Shown here piece after piece: positions 1 through 5,992 of a stretch of DNA of 8,878 bases (positions within the stretch are counted from its first letter, which is position 1; each line of letters begins with the position of its first letter). The stretch is taken from positions 1-8,878 of the forward strand of contig CANHNT010000066.1 of NCBI GenBank assembly GCA_947461985.1, given 5' to 3'. The stretch is from Bacteroidota bacterium. GTDB taxonomy: Bacteria; Bacteroidota; Bacteroidia; Chitinophagales; Chitinophagaceae. The notes under the pieces are model-generated. The model had not been told where the DNA came from. It made no database searches and was given only the letters and a program-made list of their open reading frames with translations. The position numbers and the translations under genes were made by a program.

Positions 1-32
1 GTGATGTGCTCTACCAGCTGAGCTACAAGATC
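1..32 (-). tRNA. tRNA gene, 5' half only (cut by window edge)
   Basis: Read on the minus strand, this is the first 32 nucleotides of a tRNA: a 7-base acceptor strand (GATCTTG), T8 and A9, a D-stem GCTC/GAGC closing a loop with AGCTGGTA, then the 5' side of the anticodon stem (CATCA) and C32. The window ends just before the anticodon, so the amino acid cannot be read. From general resemblance to Bacteroidota tRNAs, tRNA-Lys is one guess, but this is unsupported by visible bases. A strong promoter lies 26 bases upstream. The gene is divergent from the dehydrogenase gene. Confidence 0.9.
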
Positions 33-57
33 AACGTCCTTTCTTTCGATTGGAGTG

Positions 58-88
58 CAAATGTATAATAAATATTTTAACTTACAAA
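58..88 (-). promoter_or_regulatory. Bacteroidota-type promoter of the tRNA gene
   Basis: On the minus strand TTTG (88 to 85) is followed after exactly 19 bases by TACATTTG (65 to 58). This is a full match to the known Bacteroidota -33 (TTTG) and -7 (TAnnTTTG) elements. Transcription should begin around position 52, about 20 bases before the tRNA 5' end, leaving a short leader for RNase P to remove. It is the only promoter in the window where both boxes match perfectly, as expected for a highly expressed stable RNA. Confidence 0.8.
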
Positions 89-102
89 CCAAATTAGTAA
101 AG

Positions 103-110
103 TATTTTTG
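103..110 (+). promoter_or_regulatory. -7 box (TATTTTTG) of the dehydrogenase gene
   Basis: TATTTTTG matches TAnnTTTG. It ends 6 bases before the ATG at 117, so the transcript is predicted to start at or within a few bases of the start codon, with no room for a ribosome binding site. No clear TTG/TTTG box is seen 17 to 23 bases upstream. Confidence 0.55.
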
Positions 111-116
111 CGTTTT

Positions 117-932
117 ATGAATAATTTTTTTCAAAACAAAGTCATATTAATTACAGGCGCCACCTCTGGTATTGGCAAAGCATTAGCGATTCAATTACTT
201 CACCAAGGGGCAAAAGTGGCTGTTTGTAGCAGAAATGCCGATAACTTATTGTTGATGGCCACTGAAATTAATACTAAAAATTTACTAACCGTTCAAGCAG
301 ATGTAAGCAATGAAGCGGACTGTAAAAATTTTATAGAAAAATCATTGGAAGCATTTAATGCAATAGATATTTTAATCAATAATGCAGGAATAAGCATGCG
401 CGCTATGTTTCAAGAGGTTGATTTGAATGTGTTAAGACAAAGTATGGATATTAATTTTTGGGGAACTGTTTATACTACAAAATATGCATTGCCCTATATT
501 TTGAAATCAAAAGGGAGTATTTTAGGCATTTCCTCCATCGCTGGATACAAAGGCTTGCCTTGTAGAACGGGTTATTCGTCTTCTAAATTTGCGATGCAAG
601 GTTTTTTAGAATCTTTAAGAATTGAACTCTTAAAAACAGGCGTAAACGTACTGTGGGTTTCACCTGGATTTGTATCAACCAATATCAGAAATACGGCATT
701 AAATGCAAGCGGAAATGCACAAAGTGAAACGCCGATGAATGAAAGTAAATTAATGAGTGCGGAGGAATGTGCTTCCATCATTATAAAGGGGATTGAAAAA
801 AGAAAAAGAACCATCATTATGACTACACAAGGAAAATTAACTGTTTGGATGAACAAATTTTTTCCGTCCTTTGTAGACAAGCAAGTGTATAAACATTTTG
901 CCAATGAACCCGATAGCCCTTTAAAAAGTTGA
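117..932 (+). CDS. Short-chain dehydrogenase/reductase (SDR family oxidoreductase)
   Basis: A 271-residue classical SDR, an NAD(P)-dependent oxidoreductase with a Rossmann fold, probably cytosolic. The cofactor-binding motif TGATSGIG is at residues 13-20, the structural NNAG motif at 88-91, and the catalytic set is N113, S140, Y153 and K157 (YSSSK). SPGFVST at 182-188 is the usual post-catalytic loop. Serine-arginine (S38-R39) after the second beta strand suggests NADP(H) preference. The C-terminal extension with a hydrophobic, basic stretch (about 238-258) resembles the DHRS7-like SDR group, some of which associate with membranes. The substrate cannot be told. The start is ATG at 117; the frame could open at a TTG at 108, but that TTG lies inside the promoter box. 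The stop codon is embedded in an AGTTGAC repeat unit. Confidence 0.92.
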   Translation: MNNFFQNKVILITGATSGIGKALAIQLLHQGAKVAVCSRNADNLLLMATEINTKNLLTVQADVSNEADCKNFIEKSLEAFNAIDILINNAGISMRAMFQEVDLNVLRQSMDINFWGTVYTTKYALPYILKSKGSILGISSIAGYKGLPCRTGYSSSKFAMQGFLESLRIELLKTGVNVLWVSPGFVSTNIRNTALNASGNAQSETPMNESKLMSAEECASIIIKGIEKRKRTIIMTTQGKLTVWMNKFFPSFVDKQVYKHFANEPDSPLKS

Positions 933-940
933 CAGTTGTT
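927..940 (+). repeat. Two AGTTGWC-type heptad units at the dehydrogenase stop codon
   Basis: AGTTGAC followed by AGTTGTT: two 7-base units in tandem. The TGA stop codon of the dehydrogenase (930-932) lies inside the first unit. The same unit recurs in the paaC-paaD spacer near 8409-8436, also directly downstream of a gene and in sense orientation. Confidence 0.5.
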
Positions 941-1029
941 AGGAATACAAAAAGTAGAAACAACTAATTAAGTAATCATTTAAGTAAAAAGTAGTTAGTA
1001 GTAAGAATTTAGAAACACAACCATAAATT

Positions 1030-2313
1030 ATGTTAGATAGAACAATAGAACCTAAAATATTTTCACCCATAGATTTTGATTACAATTTACCAGATTGCAA
1101 GTCAATTGTTTTTCAAAATGGCATTGGCGTGCATTATTTTGCCGACGATTTGCAACCCGTAATGCAACTAGAAATGGTTTTTAAAGCTGGGCTTTGGTAC
1201 GAAAATCAAAATGGGATTGCCCAAGCAACAGCATCGCTTTTGAAAAGTGGAACTTCTAAAATGAGTTCTTTTCAAATCAATGAAATGTTTGAACAATATG
1301 GGGCTTCTGTAAAAACAGTTGCCGGTCCCGATTTTGCTTCTGTAACCATTAGTTGTTTAACGAAGCATCTTTCAAAAATACTTCCTGTAGTTGCTGATAT
1401 GCTTGTGGATACTCAATTTCCTCAACATGAAATAGATATTTTTATTCAAAATGCGAAACAACGATTGTCGGTGCAATTATTGAAAAGTGATTTTGTAGCC
1501 AATCGAAAAATTGATGAATTTCTTTTTGGAATTCAACACCCTTATGGAAAATATTCTGTGGTAAAAGATTACGAGGCGATTAATCAACAGGCTTTGACAA
1601 ATCATTTAAAAACATATTACTCAAGTAACAACTGCACTTTTTTTATTGCAGGGAGTTTTGCAGAATCCGATATTGAACTCATCAATCAACATTTTGGGCA
1701 AACGAATTGGAATAATGAACATGCTTTAGTGGAGCCGGTGTTCGAAGTGCATTCGGCCGTAGAAAAAAAATATAAAATAAATAATGATGAGAAAGGGGTA
1801 CAAGGTTCAATAAGAATAGCTTGTCATTTCCCGAATAAACACCATGAAGACTTTTATCCAATGATTGTTTTAAATACGATTTTAGGAGGTTATTTCGGCT
1901 CTCGATTAATGAGTAATATTCGTGAAGACAAAGGCTATACTTACGGAATACACAGCTACATGTATAATCAGCTAAAACAATCGGCTTATTTAATTACGAC
2001 TGAAGCAGGTAAAGATGTTTGTGAAGCGACCATAAAAGAAATTTATTTTGAAATGGATGTGTTGAAAAATGAATTGGTCGATGCAGAAGAATTAGAGCTC
2101 GTAAAAAATTATTTATTAGGTACTATTTTAGGTGATTTAGATGGCGCTTTTCAAATTATGCAACGCTGGAAAAGTTTACTATTGAATGGCTTTACCAAAG
2201 AACGATTTAATAAAAATATCGAACTCTATAAACACATTACACCGGAACAATTGCAAACCTTAGCAAAAAAATATTATCAGCAAGAAAATTTTTATGAGTT
2301 AGTGGTTATATAA
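1030..2313 (+). CDS. M16 (insulinase-family) protein lacking the zinc-binding site
   Basis: A 427-residue protein with the two-domain M16 layout: an N-terminal M16 domain (about 25-170) and an M16 C-terminal domain (about 183-360). The C-terminal substrate-binding Arg/Tyr pair is kept (R298 and Y305 in NIREDKGYTYG, preceded by LGGYFGSRL). The zinc motif HxxEH is lost: the aligned residues 65-69 read QATAS, and the distal glutamate helix (about 137-147, FIQNAKQRLSV) has no acidic ligand where one is expected. It should therefore not hydrolyse peptides alone. HxxEH-less M16 proteins are usually the partner half of an active subunit, but no active partner is in the window. No signal peptide is seen, so it is probably cytoplasmic. 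ATG at 1030 is the chosen start; no clear promoter box or ribosome binding site is seen in the 97-base AT-rich spacer upstream. Confidence 0.9.
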   Translation: MLDRTIEPKIFSPIDFDYNLPDCKSIVFQNGIGVHYFADDLQPVMQLEMVFKAGLWYENQNGIAQATASLLKSGTSKMSSFQINEMFEQYGASVKTVAGPDFASVTISCLTKHLSKILPVVADMLVDTQFPQHEIDIFIQNAKQRLSVQLLKSDFVANRKIDEFLFGIQHPYGKYSVVKDYEAINQQALTNHLKTYYSSNNCTFFIAGSFAESDIELINQHFGQTNWNNEHALVEPVFEVHSAVEKKYKINNDEKGVQGSIRIACHFPNKHHEDFYPMIVLNTILGGYFGSRLMSNIREDKGYTYGIHSYMYNQLKQSAYLITTEAGKDVCEATIKEIYFEMDVLKNELVDAEELELVKNYLLGTILGDLDGAFQIMQRWKSLLLNGFTKERFNKNIELYKHITPEQLQTLAKKYYQQENFYELVVI

Positions 2314-2420
2314 TATGTTTAACCCAATACTAAAAAATGGCATTGCCTATCCTCTTTTTTGACAACTAAAATTATTTTTAATTTTAACATCTAGTAACCA
2401 GATTACAAACGAACAAATAC

Positions 2421-2428
2421 TACATTTG
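2421..2428 (+). promoter_or_regulatory. -7 box (TACATTTG) before the secreted beta-sandwich protein gene
   Basis: TACATTTG is a full match to TAnnTTTG and lies 4 bases before the GTG start at 2433, predicting a leaderless transcript. A matching -33 TTTG is not evident at the usual distance. Confidence 0.6.
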
Positions 2429-2432
2429 TAAG

Positions 2433-3122
2433 GTGAAAAAGTTACTATTTGTATTATTATCTTTTATTGTGGCATCTCAAGTAGATGCACAAATCGTTTT
2501 AAAAGGAACGATTATAGATTCTGCAAAAAAGAATACCATCAATTCAGTAAGAGTAGAAAATTTATCCACTCATCAAGGTGATTACAGCAACGCAGATGGT
2601 TTTTTTTCCATTGAAGGCAAAGAAGGCGATTATATTATTTTTTCGTATTTAGGATTTAATAATAAAGTGATTCGATTAAATTCCAGCTTAAATAACAGCA
2701 ATCAAATTGTAAAAATGTCCATTAAAACAGTTGGTTTAAAAGGGGTGACAATTAAACAAGGTCCTACTCAATATCAAACCGATTCGGCTAAAAGAGCTGA
2801 CATTTATAAAGACGCTTTTGACTATACGCAAACAAAATCGGCAATGTCGCCCATAACGAGCCTCTATCAAGTATTCTCAAAAAAGCATAAAAACATGCGT
2901 CACTTTCAAGATCAAATTGTAGACATTGAAAAACAAAAATTTATTGATACCCGATACAGCGAAGCGCTTACTGCTCAAATGACCGGGTTACAAGAAGAAG
3001 CGTTAATAAAATTTATGCAAGCCTATCCTATGGAGGTTGATTTTGCAAGAGCGGCTTCGGATCTTGAAATAAAAATGTGGATTAAATATAATTTTCAAGA
3101 GTACTCAAAAAAGAAAAAATAA
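2433..3122 (+). CDS. Secreted carboxypeptidase-regulatory-like domain protein
   Basis: A 229-residue protein with a signal peptide at 1-20 (MKK, a hydrophobic stretch, cut probably after DA or AQ). Residues about 22-95 form a carboxypeptidase-regulatory-like beta-sandwich, recognised by KGTIIDS, then DYSNADGFFSI (the usual t.d.GfFsi turn), then GDYIIFSYLGF. This is the same domain that opens many TonB-dependent receptors, but no plug or barrel follows. Instead a helical C-terminal part (about 115-225) has YQVFSKKHKNMR, TGLQEEALIKFM and IKMWIKYNF, which fits a common Bacteroidota family of periplasmic or outer-membrane-associated proteins of unknown function. The start is GTG at 2433, giving a proper signal peptide and following the TACATTTG box by 4 bases. 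The tail ends in KKKK. Function unknown. Confidence 0.85.
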   Translation: MKKLLFVLLSFIVASQVDAQIVLKGTIIDSAKKNTINSVRVENLSTHQGDYSNADGFFSIEGKEGDYIIFSYLGFNNKVIRLNSSLNNSNQIVKMSIKTVGLKGVTIKQGPTQYQTDSAKRADIYKDAFDYTQTKSAMSPITSLYQVFSKKHKNMRHFQDQIVDIEKQKFIDTRYSEALTAQMTGLQEEALIKFMQAYPMEVDFARAASDLEIKMWIKYNFQEYSKKKK

Positions 3123-3123
3123 C

Positions 3124-3213
3124 TTTTTAGGAATTTATGTTGCTGTTCAAGGCGATGTTTGAGATGCACATAAATATATCGCATTGGCATTTATTGCATC
3201 CATATTAATCAGG
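3124..3213 (+). pseudogene. Possible remnant of a DUF2238 (YjdF-like) membrane-protein gene
   Basis: Translated in the frame of position 3124, the spacer reads FLG, then a few residues, then QGDV*DAHKYIALAF followed by IASIL. From memory this resembles the C-terminal end of DUF2238/YjdF-type membrane proteins, where a GTQGD.WDAQKDM.LA..GA pattern is typical; the in-frame TGA at 3160 would replace the conserved tryptophan by one base change from TGG. Only about 30 codons remain and the upstream part of such a gene is absent, since the preceding gene ends at 3122. A hairpin occupies part of the same bases, so chance or structural constraint are alternatives. Low confidence. Confidence 0.3.
3133..3175. 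repeat. Long imperfect hairpin in the spacer before the SixA-like gene
   Basis: Positions 3133-3143 pair with 3166-3175: ten base pairs with a single bulged T at 3141. Inside it 3146-3150 pairs with 3159-3163 (five pairs, one G-U), leaving an 8-base loop. No T-run follows, so it is not a classical rho-independent terminator. It could act as an mRNA 3'-end stabiliser for the upstream gene, or be fortuitous in AT-rich DNA. Confidence 0.4.
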
Positions 3214-3222
3214 TGTATCATT

Positions 3223-3230
3223 TATCTTTG
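3223..3230 (+). promoter_or_regulatory. -7 box (TATCTTTG) of the SixA-like gene
   Basis: TATCTTTG matches TAnnTTTG. The ATG at 3244 is 13 bases beyond it, so a leader of only about 7 to 9 A-rich bases is expected. This placement also argues against any start upstream of 3244. Confidence 0.5.
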
Positions 3231-3243
3231 TAAAAAGAAAAAC

Positions 3244-3738
3244 ATGAAAACGCTTATCCTCACACGCCATGCAAAATCCGATTGGAGTAATTTGCATCAA
3301 AAAGATTTCGATAGAGAACTCAATGAACGTGGTTTGAGAGATGCACCTATGATGGGCAAACGATTGTTAAATAGAAATATCCAGTTAGATTTATTGGTCT
3401 CGAGCACAGCAAAACGGGCCGCACAAACAGCAAAATTAATTGCGAAAGAATTAAAATATGCATCAGGTGAAGTTCAATGGGTAGACTCTTTGTATCATGC
3501 ACCTCCTGCGATTATTCAAGAGGCTATTTTTGGCATTTCAAATAAAATAAATACACTTATGATTGTTTGCCATAATCCAGGAATAACTGATTTTGTAAAT
3601 AAGCTAACCAATCATTTAATTGAGGACATGCCTACTTGTGGAATGTGTGCTTTGCAATTTCCTGTAGAAAAATGGGAAGATTTACCTACCGCAAAAGCAC
3701 AATTGCTATTTTATGATTTTCCTAAAAATAGTCTCTAA
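3244..3738 (+). CDS. sixA: SixA-like histidine phosphatase
   Basis: A 164-residue protein of the histidine phosphatase (RHG/phosphoglycerate mutase-like) superfamily, close in length and pattern to SixA, which removes phosphate from phosphohistidine in proteins. The signature LILTRHAKSDW at 4-14 supplies R8 and the phosphate-accepting H9; SSTAKRAAQTA at 53-63 gives the second arginine R58; and CHNPG at 109-113 gives the second catalytic H110. The usual RHG glycine is alanine (RHA), which is normal for SixA. It is cytosolic. ATG at 3244 is the start: the frame stays open upstream to a TTG at 3184, but that part covers the promoter and has no family similarity. In E. coli SixA acts on HPt/PTS phosphohistidine; the target here is unknown. 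The last 33 bases overlap the convergent glycosyltransferase gene. Confidence 0.88.
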   Translation: MKTLILTRHAKSDWSNLHQKDFDRELNERGLRDAPMMGKRLLNRNIQLDLLVSSTAKRAAQTAKLIAKELKYASGEVQWVDSLYHAPPAIIQEAIFGISNKINTLMIVCHNPGITDFVNKLTNHLIEDMPTCGMCALQFPVEKWEDLPTAKAQLLFYDFPKNSL

Positions 3739-4464
3739 TAATTGGTATTTTCTAAACGTATACCACAACTCATTTTTCGCAAATTGAAAACCAGATTTTC
3801 CATCTAGAAAACCTAATTTGAAAACATAGTTTCTGATAAATCCGAAAACTGGACTAAAATATATTTTTATAAACGTTGCTTTTTTTGTTGATTTATTTGC
3901 AAAAAGTTGCGCATATTTTTCTAATCGTTGCAAATGCTCTTGTACTGTGTTGTATGAAAAGTGATAGACAAAACCCGTTAATTTTTTAATGGTTATTTCA
4001 TCTTTAAAAATTACATTTTCATGCACTTCGTCTTCGTTCCAATATCCATTTTTTCTATTAAAAATACGCAAGCGAAATTCATTGGCAACCGCACCATAAT
4101 TTAATGGCTTGCCACAGTAGATCATTTTTCGTTGAAAAGAAAATGAATCAGTCGCTTTCATTTCATTTGTAAATAATTGAATCATTTCATTCCTCAATTC
4201 CTCATTGATTACTTCGTCAGCATCCAAACTTAAAATCCAATCGTATTTTGCATGTTCATTTCCTTCATTTTTTGTACGTGAATAGCCTTTCCAAGTAGTT
4301 TGCAAAATTGTTGCCTGCATGGATAGGGCAATCTCGATGGTGTTGTCGGTGCTTCCATTATCTACAATCAAAATATCATCCGTTAAACCAATTAATGGTT
4401 GCAAACAACGAGCAATATTTTGGGCTTCATTTTTAGTTAGTATAACAATGGACAATGGTAGCAT
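3706..4464 (-). CDS. GT2 family glycosyltransferase (WaaE/KdtX-like)
   Basis: A 252-residue family 2 glycosyltransferase, an inverting GT-A enzyme using a nucleotide-sugar donor, probably working at the inner face of the cytoplasmic membrane on LPS core or another surface glycan. Visible motifs: SIVILTKNEAQNI at 5-17, ILIVDNGSTDNT at 31-42, the metal-binding DxD as LDADE at 80-84, and VHEN at 147-150, the VHE acceptor-side motif typical of WaaE/KdtX-type enzymes. The basic, aromatic C-terminus (about 198-252) may be a membrane-associating amphipathic region; no clear transmembrane helix is present. The start is the ATG at 4464-4462, just before the first beta strand; a longer frame to 4575 would run across the promoter and into the divergent gene. 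TAATTTTA (4477-4470), one base off TAnnTTTG, lies 5 bases before the ATG. Confidence 0.88.
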   Translation of the reverse strand: MLPLSIVILTKNEAQNIARCLQPLIGLTDDILIVDNGSTDNTIEIALSMQATILQTTWKGYSRTKNEGNEHAKYDWILSLDADEVINEELRNEMIQLFTNEMKATDSFSFQRKMIYCGKPLNYGAVANEFRLRIFNRKNGYWNEDEVHENVIFKDEITIKKLTGFVYHFSYNTVQEHLQRLEKYAQLFANKSTKKATFIKIYFSPVFGFIRNYVFKLGFLDGKSGFQFAKNELWYTFRKYQLLETIFRKIIK

Positions 4465-4516
4465 GTCGGTAAAATTAAATTTTATTGTATATTTAACCAC
4501 AATAAAATTAAAAATA

Positions 4517-4765
4517 ATGGACAAACCAATTATAGCAGAAAAATTTCCGATAGCAGTTACTGTAGAAAAAGACAAAAATTATGCATGGTGCACTTGCGGT
4601 TTAAGTTCAAAACAACCATTTTGCGACGGCAAGCACAAAGAAATTGAAGGAATGCCCTTTAAGCCTTTGGTTATGAAATTTGAAGAAGAAAAAGAAGTGT
4701 GGTTTTGCCAGTGTAAACACACAAAAAATGCACCTTTTTGCGATGGTTCACACAAAGAATTATAG
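4517..4765 (+). CDS. Double CDGSH iron-sulfur domain protein
   Basis: A small 82-residue protein with two CDGSH-type zinc-finger-like domains, each expected to bind a [2Fe-2S] cluster through three cysteines and one histidine. Domain 1: C25, C27, C36 and H40 (CDGKH). Domain 2: C64, C66, C75 and H79 (CDGSH). Both keep the exact CxC-X8-CDGxH spacing of the mitoNEET family. Two clusters in one soluble chain resembles the CISD3/MiNT type rather than the membrane-anchored dimer. Likely a cytosolic redox or cluster-transfer protein; the partner is unknown. ATG at 4517 is chosen because the family starts directly with the first domain; the frame extends upstream to 4319 but is then antisense to the glycosyltransferase. 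The gene is divergent from the glycosyltransferase with a 52-base spacer carrying TATATTTA (4488-4495), one base off TAnnTTTG. Confidence 0.9.
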   Translation: MDKPIIAEKFPIAVTVEKDKNYAWCTCGLSSKQPFCDGKHKEIEGMPFKPLVMKFEEEKEVWFCQCKHTKNAPFCDGSHKEL

Positions 4766-4794
4766 AAAATAATCATCAGCATATATTCTCAAAG

Positions 4795-4802
4795 TATATT
4801 TG
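4795..4802 (+). promoter_or_regulatory. -7 box (TATATTTG) of the YghO-like gene
   Basis: TATATTTG is a full match to TAnnTTTG, 6 bases before the ATG at 4809. It lies in the 43-base spacer after the CDGSH gene, so the next gene probably has its own, leaderless, transcript. No clear -33 box is visible. Confidence 0.6.
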
Positions 4803-4808
4803 CATTTC

Positions 4809-5963
4809 ATGACCATAGATGTTGTAAATACAATCCAATTAGAAAAAATATTTTTAGAATTTCCTATAGATTTATATAAGGATGATAAAAATTATATTCG
4901 CCCTTTAGATAAGGACATTGAGGAAGTGTTTGATAAAAAGAAAAATAAATTTTTCAGACAAGGCGAATGTGAACGTTGGCTACTGAAAAGTAAGGAAGGG
5001 AAGTACATAGCTCGATTGGCTGTATTTGTCAATAAGAAATATGCACAAGAACAACCTACCGGTGGCATTGGTTTTTTTGAATGTATCAATAATCAGGAAG
5101 CTTGCAATTTTATTTTAGATAAAGCAAAAGAGTGGTTGTTGGCAAGAGGTATGGAAGCAATGGATGGTCCAATTAATTTTGGAGAGCGTGACAGATGGTG
5201 GGGATTATTAGTCAATGGTTTTGAGGAGCCTTTATATGCAATGAATTACAATCCAACCTACTATAAAACATTGTTAGAAAATTATGGCTTTCAAGCTTAT
5301 TTTCATCAATTGTGTTTTGGGATGAGCACGAAAACTCCATTGAGTGAAAAAATGATGCGTTGGCACGACCATTATGAAAAAGATCCAAACTTTACTGTAG
5401 AGCATATCAAAAAAAATAACATTGATAAATATGCAAACGACTTTACCATCATTTACAACAAAGCTTGGGCAAAACATGGTGGAGGAAAAACAATTGAATT
5501 AAAACAAGCCAAATTAATTTTTGGGAAAATGAAACCGATTATTGATGAAAAAATAACTTGGTTTGTGTATCATAAAGGAGAGCCAATTGGCATGTGGATT
5601 AACATTCCAGATTTAAATCAATACTTCAAACACTTTAATGGAAAATTTGGTTGGTTGCAAAAAATTCATTTTTTGTATTTAAAAATGACAGGTGCTTGCA
5701 AACGTTTCGTAGGTGTTGTATATGGCATTGTGCCTGAGTTTCAAGGAAAAGGAACCGATGCTTATATGATTGGAGAATGCAGTAAATATGTACAGCCTTC
5801 GCAACGCTATCATAATTATGAAATGCAATGGATAGGAGATTTTAATCCTAAAATGGTTAATTTGGCTAAAAATTTAGAAGCAGGTGAAGTGCGTCGTTTA
5901 ACCACTTATCGTTACTTGTTTGACCGCACAAAAGAGTTTAAACGACATCCGATGTTGGGTTAA
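4809..5963 (+). CDS. YghO-like GNAT-fold protein of unknown function
   Basis: A 384-residue protein resembling the YghO-like family of large GNAT-fold proteins. Recognisable parts: the N-terminal FPIDLYKDDKNYIRPLD (18-34), KFFRQGECERWLL (47-59, counterpart of the Pffeha..e.fla motif), GGIGFFECINNQEA (85-98), the strongly conserved GPINFGERDRWWGLLVNGF (120-138), and YNPTYYKTLLENYGF (147-161). The C-terminal GNAT acyl-CoA-binding signature is VPEFQGKGTDAYM (308-320), followed by WIGDFNPKMVNLAKNL (341-356). Cytosolic, no signal peptide. The activity is unknown; an acyl-CoA-dependent transfer is an inference from the fold. ATG at 4809 is chosen because the alternative TTG at 4800 is inside the promoter box. 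The LTA-synthase-like gene follows after 29 bases in the same direction. Confidence 0.85.
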   Translation: MTIDVVNTIQLEKIFLEFPIDLYKDDKNYIRPLDKDIEEVFDKKKNKFFRQGECERWLLKSKEGKYIARLAVFVNKKYAQEQPTGGIGFFECINNQEACNFILDKAKEWLLARGMEAMDGPINFGERDRWWGLLVNGFEEPLYAMNYNPTYYKTLLENYGFQAYFHQLCFGMSTKTPLSEKMMRWHDHYEKDPNFTVEHIKKNNIDKYANDFTIIYNKAWAKHGGGKTIELKQAKLIFGKMKPIIDEKITWFVYHKGEPIGMWINIPDLNQYFKHFNGKFGWLQKIHFLYLKMTGACKRFVGVVYGIVPEFQGKGTDAYMIGECSKYVQPSQRYHNYEMQWIGDFNPKMVNLAKNLEAGEVRRLTTYRYLFDRTKEFKRHPMLG

Positions 5964-5981
5964 TTTGCTGTGTTAAAAAAA

Positions 5982-5989
5982 TACATTTC
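5982..5989 (+). promoter_or_regulatory. Weak -7-like box (TACATTTC) before the LTA-synthase-like gene
   Basis: TACATTTC differs from TAnnTTTG only in the last base and ends 3 bases before the TTG start codon at 5993. It may allow transcription separate from the upstream gene; with only a 29-base gap, read-through from upstream is equally possible. Confidence 0.3.
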
Positions 5990-5992
5990 ATT

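Noticed and set aside
572..904. 110-codon open frame antisense to the dehydrogenase
   Set aside because: The dehydrogenase has complete catalytic motifs on the other strand; this frame has no recognisable domain and is a shadow.
968..987. TTAAGTAA occurring twice, 12 bases apart, in the spacer before the M16 gene
   Set aside because: An 8-base AT-only-like word repeated once in AT-rich DNA is expected by chance; no operator or further copy is seen.
2332..2360. A-run, GG, CC, T-run arrangement after the M16 gene as a terminator
   Set aside because: The best pairing is only two GC pairs plus five AT pairs separated by a 2x2 mismatch; too weak to call, although the T-run is suggestive.
3184..3243. 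Hydrophobic 20-residue extension of the SixA-like protein that looks like a signal or anchor
   Set aside because: It starts at a TTG, runs over the TATCTTTG box, and SixA proteins are cytosolic and begin at the MKTLILTRHA strand. The stretch is better explained as spacer or gene remnant.
4319..4516. N-terminal extension of the CDGSH protein reading frame by 66 codons
   Set aside because: It is antisense to the glycosyltransferase, has no family similarity, and would skip the natural ATG placed just before the first CDGSH domain.
4465..4575. N-terminal extension of the glycosyltransferase with a hydrophobic stretch
   Set aside because: It crosses the divergent promoter region and the CDGSH coding start; GT2 enzymes of this type begin directly at the LSIVILTKNE strand, as the ATG at 4464 gives.
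5274..5477. Small open frames antisense to the YghO-like and LTA-synthase-like genes (also 4892-5089, 6739-6927, 7244-7438)
   Set aside because: All are short, lie wholly within well-supported genes and show no motif or start signal.
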